Source: Flavobacterium aquidurense (GTDB taxonomy: Bacteria > Bacteroidota > Bacteroidia > Flavobacteriales > Flavobacteriaceae). From it: a stretch of 64,000 nucleotides of DNA. Under the pieces are notes generated by a model. That model was not told the origin of the DNA. It did not search any database and worked only from the letters and a program-made list of their open reading frames with translations. Made by a program: the position numbers and the translations under genes. The stretch is taken from the NCBI RefSeq assembly GCF_001404985.1, contig NZ_JRLF01000012.1, forward strand, positions 496,001-560,000, given 5' to 3'. Position 1 is the stretch's first letter; every line of letters begins with the position of its first letter. Shown one piece after another: positions 34,960-43,950 of the stretch.

Positions 34960-36432
34960 TTAATATCCGGGATTTTGTGGTAAACCAACCGGATCAATAT
35001 TTCTTTCGCTTTGCGGGATTGGATATAAATTATTTCTTTCTGATACAGAGTTTTTAGCCGTTACCTTTTTTACTTCGGTAACCAGAGTTCCCCAACGAAC
35101 TAAATCGTACCAGCGTTGTCCTTCCTGAACAAATTCTTTTTTGCGTTCTTCCTGAATGGCAGCCCTAAAAGTGGTTTGTGTTAATCCAATTAGATCTACA
35201 GTTGCATCCGGCGTTGTAATTGATTTGCCAAAAGCTCTTCGTCTTACCTGATTGATCAATTCATATGCTTCTGCTGTTGGTGCTCCCTGTTCATTTATTG
35301 CTTCAGCCAGAGACAATAAAATATCGGCATAACGAATAACAGGAAAATTAATGGCTACGTTACTTGGAGTTGCGAGATTGGTTAAATCCAGATATTTTTT
35401 AAAAATTGGTTTAGGAAAAGTATAAGTGTTTGCTGTACCCGGAATTGGTAGTGTCTTGGCGTAACTTACATCTCTTCTGGTATCTCCGGCTGCATATATA
35501 TCATAGAACTTTGCTACATCAGAAATAATATCTGCAGGTTCTGTTGCTGTAAATCCTGTAAATGAAGTTGCCTGAAAAGTACTTCCGCTTGATCCGTTTC
35601 CTGCCTGATTTGGCTCAAACTGAATAGAGAAAATATGTTCTTTTCCGTTCTTTTTTGCTTTTGCGAATATGTCCCCAAAACTTTCAAAAAGTGCATATCC
35701 GTAACCACCATTGATTACTTCTCTTGCTTTTAAAATTGCATTTGGATAATCCTTTCTGGTCAGGTAAACTTTAGCTAAAATTGCTTTTGCAGCTCCGGAT
35801 GTAGCATGTCCGGCATCAGTTGCAGCATAAGTCGCAGGCAAGCTTTCGGCATCTTTTAAGTCTGTAATTATTTGTGCATAAACTTCATCGACGGTTGCTC
35901 TTTTAGATTTTAAACTTTCTACCTGAATAGAAGTTGGTTCATGTAAAACAATTGGAACTCCGCCCCAAAGACGAACTGCCTGAAAATACAATAAAGCTCT
36001 TATAAATTTTGCTTCATTGATTAATCTTGTTTTAATAACCTCTGTTCCGGCTACTTTAGGAATGTTGTCTATAGATACGTTTGCTCTGTTTATTCCGGCA
36101 TAAATCTGGCGCCAGGCTACCTGAACACGATCAGAAGTGGCATCATGGGTCAAACTGCTCAATGCGCGTACTTGCGGGTTTGTAGCAGAAACTCCGGCTG
36201 CAGCATAATCTGTCGCCATATCTGTTAAGAAATAAAGGTTTCGGCCAAATAAACTTTGTTCTCCAGGATCAAGACTTAATGAAGCATAAACAGCGGTTAC
36301 ACTTGCAATAGCATCATCCTGGGTTTTAAAATAATTGTCTTCGGTTACAAAAGAGGTAGGTGTTACCTCCAGATCTGTGCACGATGCAAATAAACCGGCA
36401 CTTAGTAGGATTGTTAATAGAATCTTTTTCAT
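34960..36432 (-). CDS. SusD/RagB-family outer-membrane lipoprotein
   Basis: 490 residues. Lipoprotein signal ending LFASC (Cys18), then the tetratricopeptide-like SusD fold (DNYFKTQDDAIASVTAVYASL, ANVSIDNIP, EAKFIRALLYFQAVRLWGGVP, and the RR.AFG...EERKKEFVQEGQRWYDLVRWG end block). It binds substrate at the cell surface and caps the SusC channel. Follows susC by 14 bp. Together with two sulfatases it points to uptake of a sulfated compound. Confidence 0.95.
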   Translation of the reverse strand: MKKILLTILLSAGLFASCTDLEVTPTSFVTEDNYFKTQDDAIASVTAVYASLSLDPGEQSLFGRNLYFLTDMATDYAAAGVSATNPQVRALSSLTHDATSDRVQVAWRQIYAGINRANVSIDNIPKVAGTEVIKTRLINEAKFIRALLYFQAVRLWGGVPIVLHEPTSIQVESLKSKRATVDEVYAQIITDLKDAESLPATYAATDAGHATSGAAKAILAKVYLTRKDYPNAILKAREVINGGYGYALFESFGDIFAKAKKNGKEHIFSIQFEPNQAGNGSSGSTFQATSFTGFTATEPADIISDVAKFYDIYAAGDTRRDVSYAKTLPIPGTANTYTFPKPIFKKYLDLTNLATPSNVAINFPVIRYADILLSLAEAINEQGAPTAEAYELINQVRRRAFGKSITTPDATVDLIGLTQTTFRAAIQEERKKEFVQEGQRWYDLVRWGTLVTEVKKVTAKNSVSERNNLYPIPQSERNIDPVGLPQNPGY

Positions 36433-36446
36433 GGTATATTTTTTAC

Positions 36447-39400
36447 TTAAAAAGTTACGTTCAGACCGGAAATAAATGTTTTGGAATTTGGATAGGAACC
36501 AAAGTCAATTCCGGGATATAAATTGTTTTGTTCGTATGAACTTACCTCTGGATCATAACCAGTGTATTTTGTCCATGTAATTAAATTTTCTGCAGAAACA
36601 TAGAATTTAATGCTCTTGGCACCAAGTCTTGAAGAAAGACTTTTAGGGAATGTATAACCCAAAGTGATTAGTTTTAATCTTAAAAAAGAAGCATCTTCTA
36701 CATAACGTTCAGATACAATACCAAGTGGTGAACTGGTAGCTCTTGGAATTTCATTGCTTGGATTAGCTGGTGTCCAGCGATCTTCAAGAGTTACATTAGC
36801 ATTTGTTCCAAGAGTCGAAATCTCTAATTGCTGATTCAATGCGTTGAATATTTTTCCTCCGTAAGATCCCTGAAAAGAGAAATTAAGATCGAAATCATTA
36901 TAAGAAATTGTATTACTGAAACTTCCAACAAATTTGGGCTGTGAACTTCCCAGATTTCCTTTATCAAGTGCTGTAATTACGCCATCTCCGTTAGTATCAA
37001 CATATTTTCTGTCACCAATTTTTGTATTGGCTAAACTGTTTATTTTAGGTTGCGTATTTACTTCTTCCTGAGTCTGGAAAATACCATTTGTTTTATATCC
37101 CCAAAAAGTTCCCAATGGCAATCCTACTTTTACAGTGACAGGTTGTTGCTGTAATAAAGATCCATTTGGTACGACTGGAAAAAACTGGTCAACTCCGTTT
37201 CCTATCGATACAACTTTATTTTTATTTGCTGAAAATACAATATTTGAATTCCACGAGAAATTTTCTGTTTTCAGGTTTTCTGTGGTCAGGCCAATTTCGA
37301 CACCTTTATTCTCAACACCACCAATATTTTGAAGTACTGTTGCATATCCGGAAGTTAACGGCACTGGTACATTAATCAATAAATCATTTGTTTTTTTGTA
37401 ATAAACATCAAAAACAAAATTGATTTTTCGATCTAATAAAGATAAATCTAAACCAACATTATATTGATCTGTTTTTTCCCATTTCAAATCAGGATTAGCC
37501 AATCGGGTAGGAGCAAGACCTGTTTGCAATGTACCTCCAAAAGCATAATTTACAGAACCCATTGAGGCAAGAGAAAGATAATTTCCAATTTCCTGATTTC
37601 CTGTTGTTCCTGCCGTAATTCTTAATTTAGCTTCAGTTACACCTTTAATATTTTTAGCAAAGTCTTCATCGGTGATATTCCATGAAAAACCCGCTGAAGG
37701 AAAATAACCCCAAAGCGATTCAGAACCAAATCGTGACGAACCGTCAGCACGTGCTGAAAGCGTAAAATTGTATTTTCCTTTATAAGAATAGTTTATTCTG
37801 GTCAACCATGACTTTAATACACTTTCGAATGCGTCACTATAAGGTTTTACCGGAACACCATCTTGCAAGGCATTGTAACTATTGGCATCATTTACAAAAG
37901 TATTTGCACCAGCATTTACAACTTCACCCTGAGTGTATTGAAGCGTATAACCACCTAAAGCAGAGAATTTATGATTTTCGCCAAACGTAGTATTGTAGTT
38001 CAAAGTATTTTCATTCAATACAGAACTTACCAATCGATCCCCAACTGATGCTAAACCTTTAGTTCCTGCACCGGATGTAGTGGTAGCCGTAGCATAATAA
38101 TTTTGTTTGGTATTGATGACATCTCCGCTAACAGCAACTTTAGCCACAAGCTTTTTGGTTATTTTATATTCCCCGAATAAACTTGTCAAAATCCTGTTTA
38201 TTTTAGTTTCATTGGTTGTACTTACCAAATCATTAATAGGGTTTGGTATGATTCCGTTTATTGCAGTTGCATAAGGGTTATTTGTTAAATTGTAACTTCC
38301 GTCTGCATTTTTAATAGGCACTACAGGCGGTTGATATAGAGCGACAACCAAAGGACTTGGAGATCTTCCTGCAGAAGCGCCGCCATTTGTTCCTACACCA
38401 TTTGAAACTGAATTACTGTAATTGGCATTGACACCAAATTTAAAAGCCTGTGAATAATTTCTTTCGTAGTTCACACGAAGAGAAATTCGTTTGAAATCTG
38501 ATGCAATTACGATTCCGTCTTGTTGAAAATAACCTGCAGAAACGGCATATCTTGATCTTTCATCGCCACCTGAAAATGATAATTGGTGATTTTGAATTGG
38601 AGCTGCAGTCCTAAAAAGTGCAGATTGCCAGTCATATCCTCCTGAAGTTTTTAATGCTTCTATCTGATCTGCAGAAAAAGCAGGTGCCTGACCAATGCTT
38701 GCCTGAACATCATTACGTAAGCTTGCCCATTGGCTGGCATTCATTAAATGTAATTTTTTTGAAACATTCTGGAATCCAAAATACCCCTGATACGAAATGT
38801 TATCTTGTCCTTTTGTTCCTTTTTTGGTCGTGATAATTACAACACCATTCGCACCACGAGACCCATATATTGCAGTAGCTGATGCATCTTTTAAGACTTC
38901 AATCGATTCAATATCAGCAGGATTTATAGTAGATAATACATTGACAGAGGCACCGGCATTCGAAACTCCGGCTGAACTATTATTGTTGTCATTATAAATT
39001 AATATTCCATCTACAACATAAAGAGGCTCATTACCGGCCGTAATCGAGTTTCCTCCTCTGATACGAACACTTGAAGAAGCGCCCGGACGACCTGAACTTT
39101 GTGTAACTACCACTCCGGCAATTGCTCCTCTTAATAAATTATCTGCAGATGAGGTAACCTGAGATAAGTTGGCTTTAGGAACTGATGCGACAGAACCTGT
39201 AATGTCTTTTCGTTTTTGAGAACCGTATCCTACAACTACAAGCTCATCTAATTCCTGACGTTCTTCTTTAAGGTGAATTATAACAGGATTTTTATCAACG
39301 ATAACTTCTGCTTTTTTATATCCAATGTAACTTACAATTAAAGTATAAGGAAATTTTTGTCCGGTTTGAAAATAAAATTTTCCTTCAGCATCTGTAACAA

Positions 39401-39578
39401 CCCCGTGAGTGGTACCTTTTATATTTATCGAAGCTCCAATAATAGGTTGATTTGTAATATCATCGACCACAGTTCCATCGAGCTTAGATTGTATGAGAGG
39501 AGTGGTATTCTGGGCATTAATTCCCGCTGATAATAACAGGATAAAAAGCAATGAGTATATGTTTAAATTTTTTTTCAT
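36447..39578 (-). CDS. SusC/RagA-family TonB-dependent transporter
   Basis: 1043 residues. Signal peptide (to about 22), carboxypeptidase-regulatory-like domain (about 32-112, GTVVDDITNQPIIGASINIKG), plug domain (ELVVVGYGSQKRKDITGSV, then IRGGNSITAGNEPLYVVDGI) and a beta-barrel ending in ISGLNVTF with terminal Phe. Energised uptake through the outer membrane together with SusD. First structural gene of the operon; 133 bp of leader separate it from the poly-Cys peptide. Confidence 0.96.
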   Translation of the reverse strand: MKKNLNIYSLLFILLLSAGINAQNTTPLIQSKLDGTVVDDITNQPIIGASINIKGTTHGVVTDAEGKFYFQTGQKFPYTLIVSYIGYKKAEVIVDKNPVIIHLKEERQELDELVVVGYGSQKRKDITGSVASVPKANLSQVTSSADNLLRGAIAGVVVTQSSGRPGASSSVRIRGGNSITAGNEPLYVVDGILIYNDNNNSSAGVSNAGASVNVLSTINPADIESIEVLKDASATAIYGSRGANGVVIITTKKGTKGQDNISYQGYFGFQNVSKKLHLMNASQWASLRNDVQASIGQAPAFSADQIEALKTSGGYDWQSALFRTAAPIQNHQLSFSGGDERSRYAVSAGYFQQDGIVIASDFKRISLRVNYERNYSQAFKFGVNANYSNSVSNGVGTNGGASAGRSPSPLVVALYQPPVVPIKNADGSYNLTNNPYATAINGIIPNPINDLVSTTNETKINRILTSLFGEYKITKKLVAKVAVSGDVINTKQNYYATATTTSGAGTKGLASVGDRLVSSVLNENTLNYNTTFGENHKFSALGGYTLQYTQGEVVNAGANTFVNDANSYNALQDGVPVKPYSDAFESVLKSWLTRINYSYKGKYNFTLSARADGSSRFGSESLWGYFPSAGFSWNITDEDFAKNIKGVTEAKLRITAGTTGNQEIGNYLSLASMGSVNYAFGGTLQTGLAPTRLANPDLKWEKTDQYNVGLDLSLLDRKINFVFDVYYKKTNDLLINVPVPLTSGYATVLQNIGGVENKGVEIGLTTENLKTENFSWNSNIVFSANKNKVVSIGNGVDQFFPVVPNGSLLQQQPVTVKVGLPLGTFWGYKTNGIFQTQEEVNTQPKINSLANTKIGDRKYVDTNGDGVITALDKGNLGSSQPKFVGSFSNTISYNDFDLNFSFQGSYGGKIFNALNQQLEISTLGTNANVTLEDRWTPANPSNEIPRATSSPLGIVSERYVEDASFLRLKLITLGYTFPKSLSSRLGAKSIKFYVSAENLITWTKYTGYDPEVSSYEQNNLYPGIDFGSYPNSKTFISGLNVTF

Positions 39579-39711
39579 TTCTTTGTACTGGTTTTAAGTA
39601 ATTAACAAGGCGCCTTGAAAGTTGAATTTTCAACTCTCTCGTGTTTTCCTTGATTTAGTGATAAATGTTCTTTAAGCCTTGCCATTTCTGTTGCCGCAGA
39701 AATGGCTTTTT
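39579..39711 (-). promoter_or_regulatory. susC leader: hairpins and possible attenuator
   Basis: Read on the minus strand after the poly-Cys peptide: a 10-bp stem GCCATTTCTG / CAGAAATGGC (39681-39706) starts only 5 nt after its stop codon, then AAGGCTT, which could compete for the left arm; further on GAGAGTTGAA / TTCAACTTTC and the palindrome CAAGGCGCCTTG near the susC start. No T-run follows the first stem on this strand, but the plus strand has seven T, so it is also a terminator against antisense transcripts. Pairing is seen; regulation is inference. Confidence 0.55.
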
Positions 39712-39744
39712 TTATTTACAGCAACAATCTTGCATATTTTTCAT
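39712..39744 (-). CDS. Poly-cysteine leader peptide MKNMQDCCCK
   Basis: Ten codons, ATG at 39742-39744, stop TAA at 39712-39714, on the strand of the SusCD-sulfatase operon and 133 bp before susC. Three successive Cys codons (TGT TGC TGT) at positions 7-9 fit the layout of amino-acid-sensing leader peptides, in which ribosomes stall on scarce charged tRNA and change the fold of the RNA behind the stop codon. Here the next hairpin begins 5 nt after the stop, within reach of a stalled ribosome. Cysteine sensing would suit a sulfur-scavenging operon. Poly-Cys leaders are known for cysteine genes in mycobacteria. Translation is unproven. Confidence 0.55.
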   Translation of the reverse strand: MKNMQDCCCK

Positions 39745-40719
39745 CTTAGTTTTTTTAGTTATTAGTTATTTTTCTTTTTAATTTATAAGTATAGTTTCAA
39801 TAATCCTTTCAATACAAATGATGTATCAAACAGACTTTTTTATAATTTCAATAAGGTAAATATTGTGGTGTTTTTTAAAGATTCGTTTTTTAATCGATTC
39901 GATAGTAAAGGAGAAACCGAATGCAAACGAAAAAAGCCAGGAATTAGCAACAGAAGCACATATAACAAAAACTGTTATAAGTATATTTTTTAGGAAGAAT
40001 GTAATACGATATGCTTTCGGTTGTTTTCAAAATATAATTCTTTATGGTTTTAAATATTTTTATACTCTACTAATCCTATAGACAAAGTTAATTTTAATAT
40101 AATAAAATCCAAAAATTTGTTCATTTTTTTTAAACAGAAATATTGTAATACATAAAATAATGTATTTAAGTTATTGATTTTTAGTATTTTAAGTATTTTT
40201 AAAACTCAAACAAATGTTAAAAAATTAAGTAATTTTGTCATTAAAATGTAGTATTTTATACTTAATTTTTTAATTTATAAAAACTTAGCGGATTGAAAAT
40301 CAATGCAAAAACGTCGCATAATAGATGTTCAGCAGCTTGATACAATTTTTTTTGACAATCAATCAATCTTACGAAGAATTTTAATTTATAAGAAAAATAT
40401 TAACTTGTAAAGACCTGCAAACACACACATTAACCAATTTAAAATGAAGTTATTTTAAAGTTTTAATGTAAATAACTAATAATTAATTATTTAGCTTTAA
40501 TATTTTTCCTATTTTTATTGTGTTAAATACCGCCTTAAAAATTAAGAGAATATATTTCTATGAATTTTTATCTCTCTAATACTATCATCATTTATTCTTA
40601 CAAATACTTTTAAAATGACAGGATTACTGTTCATAATGTATTATTGTTTTTGGTTAAAATTATCTATTGTATAAGCACTTATTATTATTTGATTTGTATA
40701 AAAGACAAGAAAGTCTTTG
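39745..40719. other. Long divergent spacer between the SusCD-sulfatase operon and the nitrate operon
   Basis: About 1 kb, extremely AT-rich. The left end should carry the susC operon promoter, but no good TAnnTTTG is seen on the minus strand. A 72-codon frame at 39863-40081 has no coding character. One more plausible short frame is at 40303-40410. A weak inverted pair ATAAG-CA-CTTAT lies at 40671-40682. Nothing else recognised. Confidence 0.5.
40303..40410 (+). CDS. Possible 35-residue peptide (tentative)
   Basis: ATG at 40303, stop at 40408-40410, encoding MQKRRIIDVQQLDTIFFDNQ and 15 more residues. Its base composition is more balanced than the flanking DNA and the residue mix is protein-like, but I recognise no family and see no promoter. 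It could equally be a gene remnant or chance. Confidence 0.2.
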   Translation: MQKRRIIDVQQLDTIFFDNQSILRRILIYKKNINL

Positions 40720-40737
40720 ATATGATATATATCATAT
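40720..40737. promoter_or_regulatory. 18-bp perfect palindrome, probable CRP/FNR-type operator
   Basis: ATATGATATATATCATAT is a perfect palindrome, and with flanks reads TTTGATATGATATATATCAT, which resembles an FNR/CRP-type site. Its centre is at 40728.5, about 41 bp upstream of the start of transcription predicted from the -7 box at 40758-40765, the class II activator position. Probable control site for the nitrate operon. Confidence 0.5.
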
Positions 40738-40765
40738 TTTGTAAGAATGTAACTGATTAATTTTG
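40738..40765 (+). promoter_or_regulatory. Promoter of the narK-nitrate reductase operon
   Basis: TTTG (40738-40741), 16-bp spacer, TAATTTTG (40758-40765): a good Bacteroidetes pair. A 10-bp palindrome CTCAATTGAG (40768-40777) sits at the predicted transcript start, within a 5' leader of about 58 nt. Confidence 0.55.
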
Positions 40766-40827
40766 TTCTCAATTGAGGAATTTAGGACTCAATAAATCTT
40801 AAAATTAGATGTTTTTAATATTTCTCT

Positions 40828-42303
40828 ATGAATAATCTATCTCAATCACACAGAATTTTATTTTTGAATACGCTGGCTTTTTCAGTATGTTTCGCTTGCT
40901 GGACCTTAAATGGTGTTCTGATTACTTATCTTGTCGATAAAGGGATATTTAATTTTACAGTTGTCGAAACAGGCTGGCTCTTAGGAATTCCTATTTTATC
41001 AGGATCAGTTTTCAGGCTTCCTATTGGTATATTAACAGATAAATATGGCGGTAAAATTATATTTTCTATTTTACTATTTTTATGTTCAATTCCACTATTT
41101 CTCCTTCCTTTTGCTAATTCCTTTTGGAGTTTTGCCGTACTAAGTTTTTTCTTTGGTTTAGTAGGTACCAGTTTTGCTGTAGGAATAGGATATACATCAA
41201 TCTGGTATCCTAAAAATTGGCAAGGCAGAGCGTTGGGTATTTTTGGAATGGGAAATGCAGGTGCCGCAATTACTACTTTTATTGCACCTACTTTATTGAA
41301 TAATTTCTCAGAAACAGATCCACAAAATGGATGGAAATTACTTCCTGTTATCTATGCCGCTGTTCTGGTACTTATAGGAATTCTTTTTGTTGTTTTTGCT
41401 AAAAATAAAACCAATCCGGGAGTTTCGAAAACCATGACAGAACTATTATCTCCTCTTAAAAATGTTAGAGTTTGGAGGTTTGGAACGTATTATTTTTTAG
41501 TTTTTGGATGTTTTGTCGCCTATTCACAATGGCTTGTTCCAAATTTCATGAATGTTTACCATACTTCATTGGTAATGGGAGGAATGTTTGCCACAATGTT
41601 TAGCCTGCCTTCCGGAATTATCAGGGCATTTGGAGGATATCTGTCGGATAAATTTGGAGCCAGAAAAGTAATGTATTGGGTATTAGGCTCATCAATCGTA
41701 ATAAGCTTTTTATTAATGTTTCCTAAAATGGAAATTTTTACAGCAGGTCCCGGAGTTCTTGCTACAAGTAGCGGTGTTGTTACAGAAGTTGCCGCAGATG
41801 CAATAGTTGTTAATGGTAAAGTACATACTATCAATCAAAAAGGAACCTCTCAAGATCATGAAACAGCTATTTTTCCTGTAAAAAATTCCTGGCAGGAAAT
41901 TGTAGTAAAACAAAACCAACAAGTAAAAAAGAAAGAACTACTGGCTCAGGGCGTAACACAAATTAAGTTTAGTGCTAACCTATGGGTTTATGTAATCCTG
42001 GTAATCCTTATTGGAATTTCCTGGGGAATTGGTAAAGCAGCAGTTTACAAACATATTCCGGAATATTTTCCTAATGAAGTAGGTGTTGTAGGAGGAATGG
42101 TTGGTTTAATAGGTGGTTTGGGCGGTTTTGTTGGTCCAATCATTTTTGGTTATCTCCTTAATTACACCGGTCTCTGGACCAGTTCATGGATATTTATTTT
42201 CATAATATCAATTCTGTGTCTGCTTTGGATGCATCGAACAATAATAAATGTCATGAGAACAAAATCTCCAAATTTTACCAGAGATATAGAAGACAATCAT
42301 TAA
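40828..42303 (+). CDS. narK: NarK-type nitrate/nitrite transporter 1 with soluble insertion
   Basis: 491 residues, MFS fold with about 12 membrane helices. Nitrate-signature glycine motifs GNAGAAITTFIAP (142-154) and GLIGGLGGFVGP (426-437) and substrate-site arginines in VFRLPIGILTDK (Arg63) and IIRAFGGYLSDK (Arg266) support nitrate/nitrite transport. Residues about 300-383 form a soluble insertion between helices, with strand-turn pattern (GVVTEVAADAIVVNGKV, then NQQVKKKELLAQG) that looks like a biotinyl/lipoyl-type barrel-sandwich. First gene of a seven-gene operon; 27 bp to the next. Confidence 0.9.
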   Translation: MNNLSQSHRILFLNTLAFSVCFACWTLNGVLITYLVDKGIFNFTVVETGWLLGIPILSGSVFRLPIGILTDKYGGKIIFSILLFLCSIPLFLLPFANSFWSFAVLSFFFGLVGTSFAVGIGYTSIWYPKNWQGRALGIFGMGNAGAAITTFIAPTLLNNFSETDPQNGWKLLPVIYAAVLVLIGILFVVFAKNKTNPGVSKTMTELLSPLKNVRVWRFGTYYFLVFGCFVAYSQWLVPNFMNVYHTSLVMGGMFATMFSLPSGIIRAFGGYLSDKFGARKVMYWVLGSSIVISFLLMFPKMEIFTAGPGVLATSSGVVTEVAADAIVVNGKVHTINQKGTSQDHETAIFPVKNSWQEIVVKQNQQVKKKELLAQGVTQIKFSANLWVYVILVILIGISWGIGKAAVYKHIPEYFPNEVGVVGGMVGLIGGLGGFVGPIIFGYLLNYTGLWTSSWIFIFIISILCLLWMHRTIINVMRTKSPNFTRDIEDNH

Positions 42304-42330
42304 AACAAATAATTTAAAACATATACATAT

Positions 42331-43923
42331 ATGAAAACTTGGTTAGACAAATGGGAACCCGAAGATGAAGCGTATTGGAGTTCTGCCGGTAGTAAAATTG
42401 CATGGAAAACATTAACGATTACAACTCTTACCCTCGTACTGTCATTCGCATCATGGTTTATGATGAGCGTTATAGCAGTTAAATTACCCGGATTAGGATT
42501 TAATTTTTCTAAAGACCAGCTTTTCTGGTTAACCGCAATTCCTGGATTAGCAGCAGGATTTTTGCGAATCATACATACTTTTATATTACCCATTTTTGGT
42601 ACAAGACACGTTGTTTCTTTTGCGACAGCCATTAAACTGATCCCAGTAATTGGAATTGGTTTTGCAGTAATGGACATCAATACTCCGTTTTGGGTATTTG
42701 CATTATTAGCTTTTACAACTGGTTTTGGAGGGGGAGATTTCTCATCCTACATGCCAAGTACAAGTTTGTTTTTTCCTAAAAGACTTAAGGGAACAGCACT
42801 TGGTATTCAGGCAGGAATTGGAAATTTTGGAGTCTCAGTAGCTCAATTTGTAACACCGCTTATTATTAGTGTCGGAATTTATGGCGCAGCATCAGTTTTT
42901 ACAAGTATTAACCCAAAAGAAACTGTAACAATTTTTGAAAATTCAAGCATAGAAAAACAAAAAGAAGTTTTTGCAGCCCTTAGTTCTGATGTGCAGACTA
43001 AAATACTATCAAACGTAAATAAGAACATAATTGATTCTGTTACTACAGCAATTAAGTCTGATGATCAAGTTACTATTTTTACCTCATTGCCTGTAAAATT
43101 AAAAGCTAAGGCTATTGCAAATGCAAATCCAAAACTGGCAGAGAAAATACTTAATGATATAAGTCCGGATAATACAGCTGTCAGCAATAAAGAGATCTAC
43201 CTGCAATCAGCAGCATTTTGGTACGTTCCGTTTTTAATCATCTTGTCTATTTTAAGCTGGGTTTATTTAAGAAGTATTCCTATGAAAGCTTCCATCAGGG
43301 AACAAATGGATATTTTCTCTAACAAACATACCTGGTATTGTACGATTACCTATGTAATGACATTTGGAACATTTGCAGGTTTATCTGCAGCATTTCCCTT
43401 AATGATTAAGTTCTTATATGGGGATTTTCATAATGCTCCGGATCCGCTGGTATATGCTTTTTATGGCCCGCTGATTGGGTCTGCGAGTAGAATTGCTTTT
43501 GGTTTTGTTGCTGATAAAGTAGGAGGTGCTATACTGACTACAATTACCGGTTTAGGAATTTTGGCGGGTTCTGTAATTTTAGTTACTGAGGGATTAGTAG
43601 CCCCGACAAGTATGGATCAGTTTCCGCTTTTTGTAGCAGTAATTTTAGGAATGTTCTTTTTTACGGGAATTGGAAATGCAGGAACCTTTAGACAATATCC
43701 AATTATTTTTGCAGAAAATCAGCGCCAGGCCGCTGGAGTTATAGGATGGACAGCAGCAATTGCAGCATTTGGCCCCTTTATATTTTCTAAATTAATTGGC
43801 AATAATATTTCCGCTAATGGTACTGTAAATCAATTTTTTATAGGCGTTTCGTTTTTCGCTATATTAGCTACAGGTATCAATTGGTGGTTCTATAATCGTA
43901 AAGGTTGTGAAAAACCAAGTTAA
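42331..43923 (+). CDS. narK: NarK-type nitrate/nitrite transporter 2 with helical insertion
   Basis: 530 residues, MFS fold. Nitrate-signature GNFGVSVAQFVTP (164-176) and the arginines in FLRIIHTF (Arg79) and SRIAFGFVADK. Residues about 192-290 are an extra, mostly helical soluble segment (EKQKEVFAALSSDVQTKIL through AEKILNDISPDN) between helices 6 and 7. Paired NarK1/NarK2 transporters are usual in nitrate-respiring bacteria, one importing nitrate with protons and one exchanging nitrate for nitrite. Which is which cannot be told here. Confidence 0.9.
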   Translation: MKTWLDKWEPEDEAYWSSAGSKIAWKTLTITTLTLVLSFASWFMMSVIAVKLPGLGFNFSKDQLFWLTAIPGLAAGFLRIIHTFILPIFGTRHVVSFATAIKLIPVIGIGFAVMDINTPFWVFALLAFTTGFGGGDFSSYMPSTSLFFPKRLKGTALGIQAGIGNFGVSVAQFVTPLIISVGIYGAASVFTSINPKETVTIFENSSIEKQKEVFAALSSDVQTKILSNVNKNIIDSVTTAIKSDDQVTIFTSLPVKLKAKAIANANPKLAEKILNDISPDNTAVSNKEIYLQSAAFWYVPFLIILSILSWVYLRSIPMKASIREQMDIFSNKHTWYCTITYVMTFGTFAGLSAAFPLMIKFLYGDFHNAPDPLVYAFYGPLIGSASRIAFGFVADKVGGAILTTITGLGILAGSVILVTEGLVAPTSMDQFPLFVAVILGMFFFTGIGNAGTFRQYPIIFAENQRQAAGVIGWTAAIAAFGPFIFSKLIGNNISANGTVNQFFIGVSFFAILATGINWWFYNRKGCEKPS

Positions 43924-43950
43924 GGAGTAATCATTAAATTAAAATTAAGG

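Noticed and set aside
39579..39744. SAM-I riboswitch before susC
   Set aside because: A CGGCAACA loop and a TTTATCA stretch recall S-box pieces, but they are in the wrong order, and no P1 helix or GA kink-turn can be drawn.
39863..40081. 72-codon open frame in the nitrate/SusC spacer
   Set aside because: Composition follows the AT-rich background, no promoter or leader, and no recognisable family.
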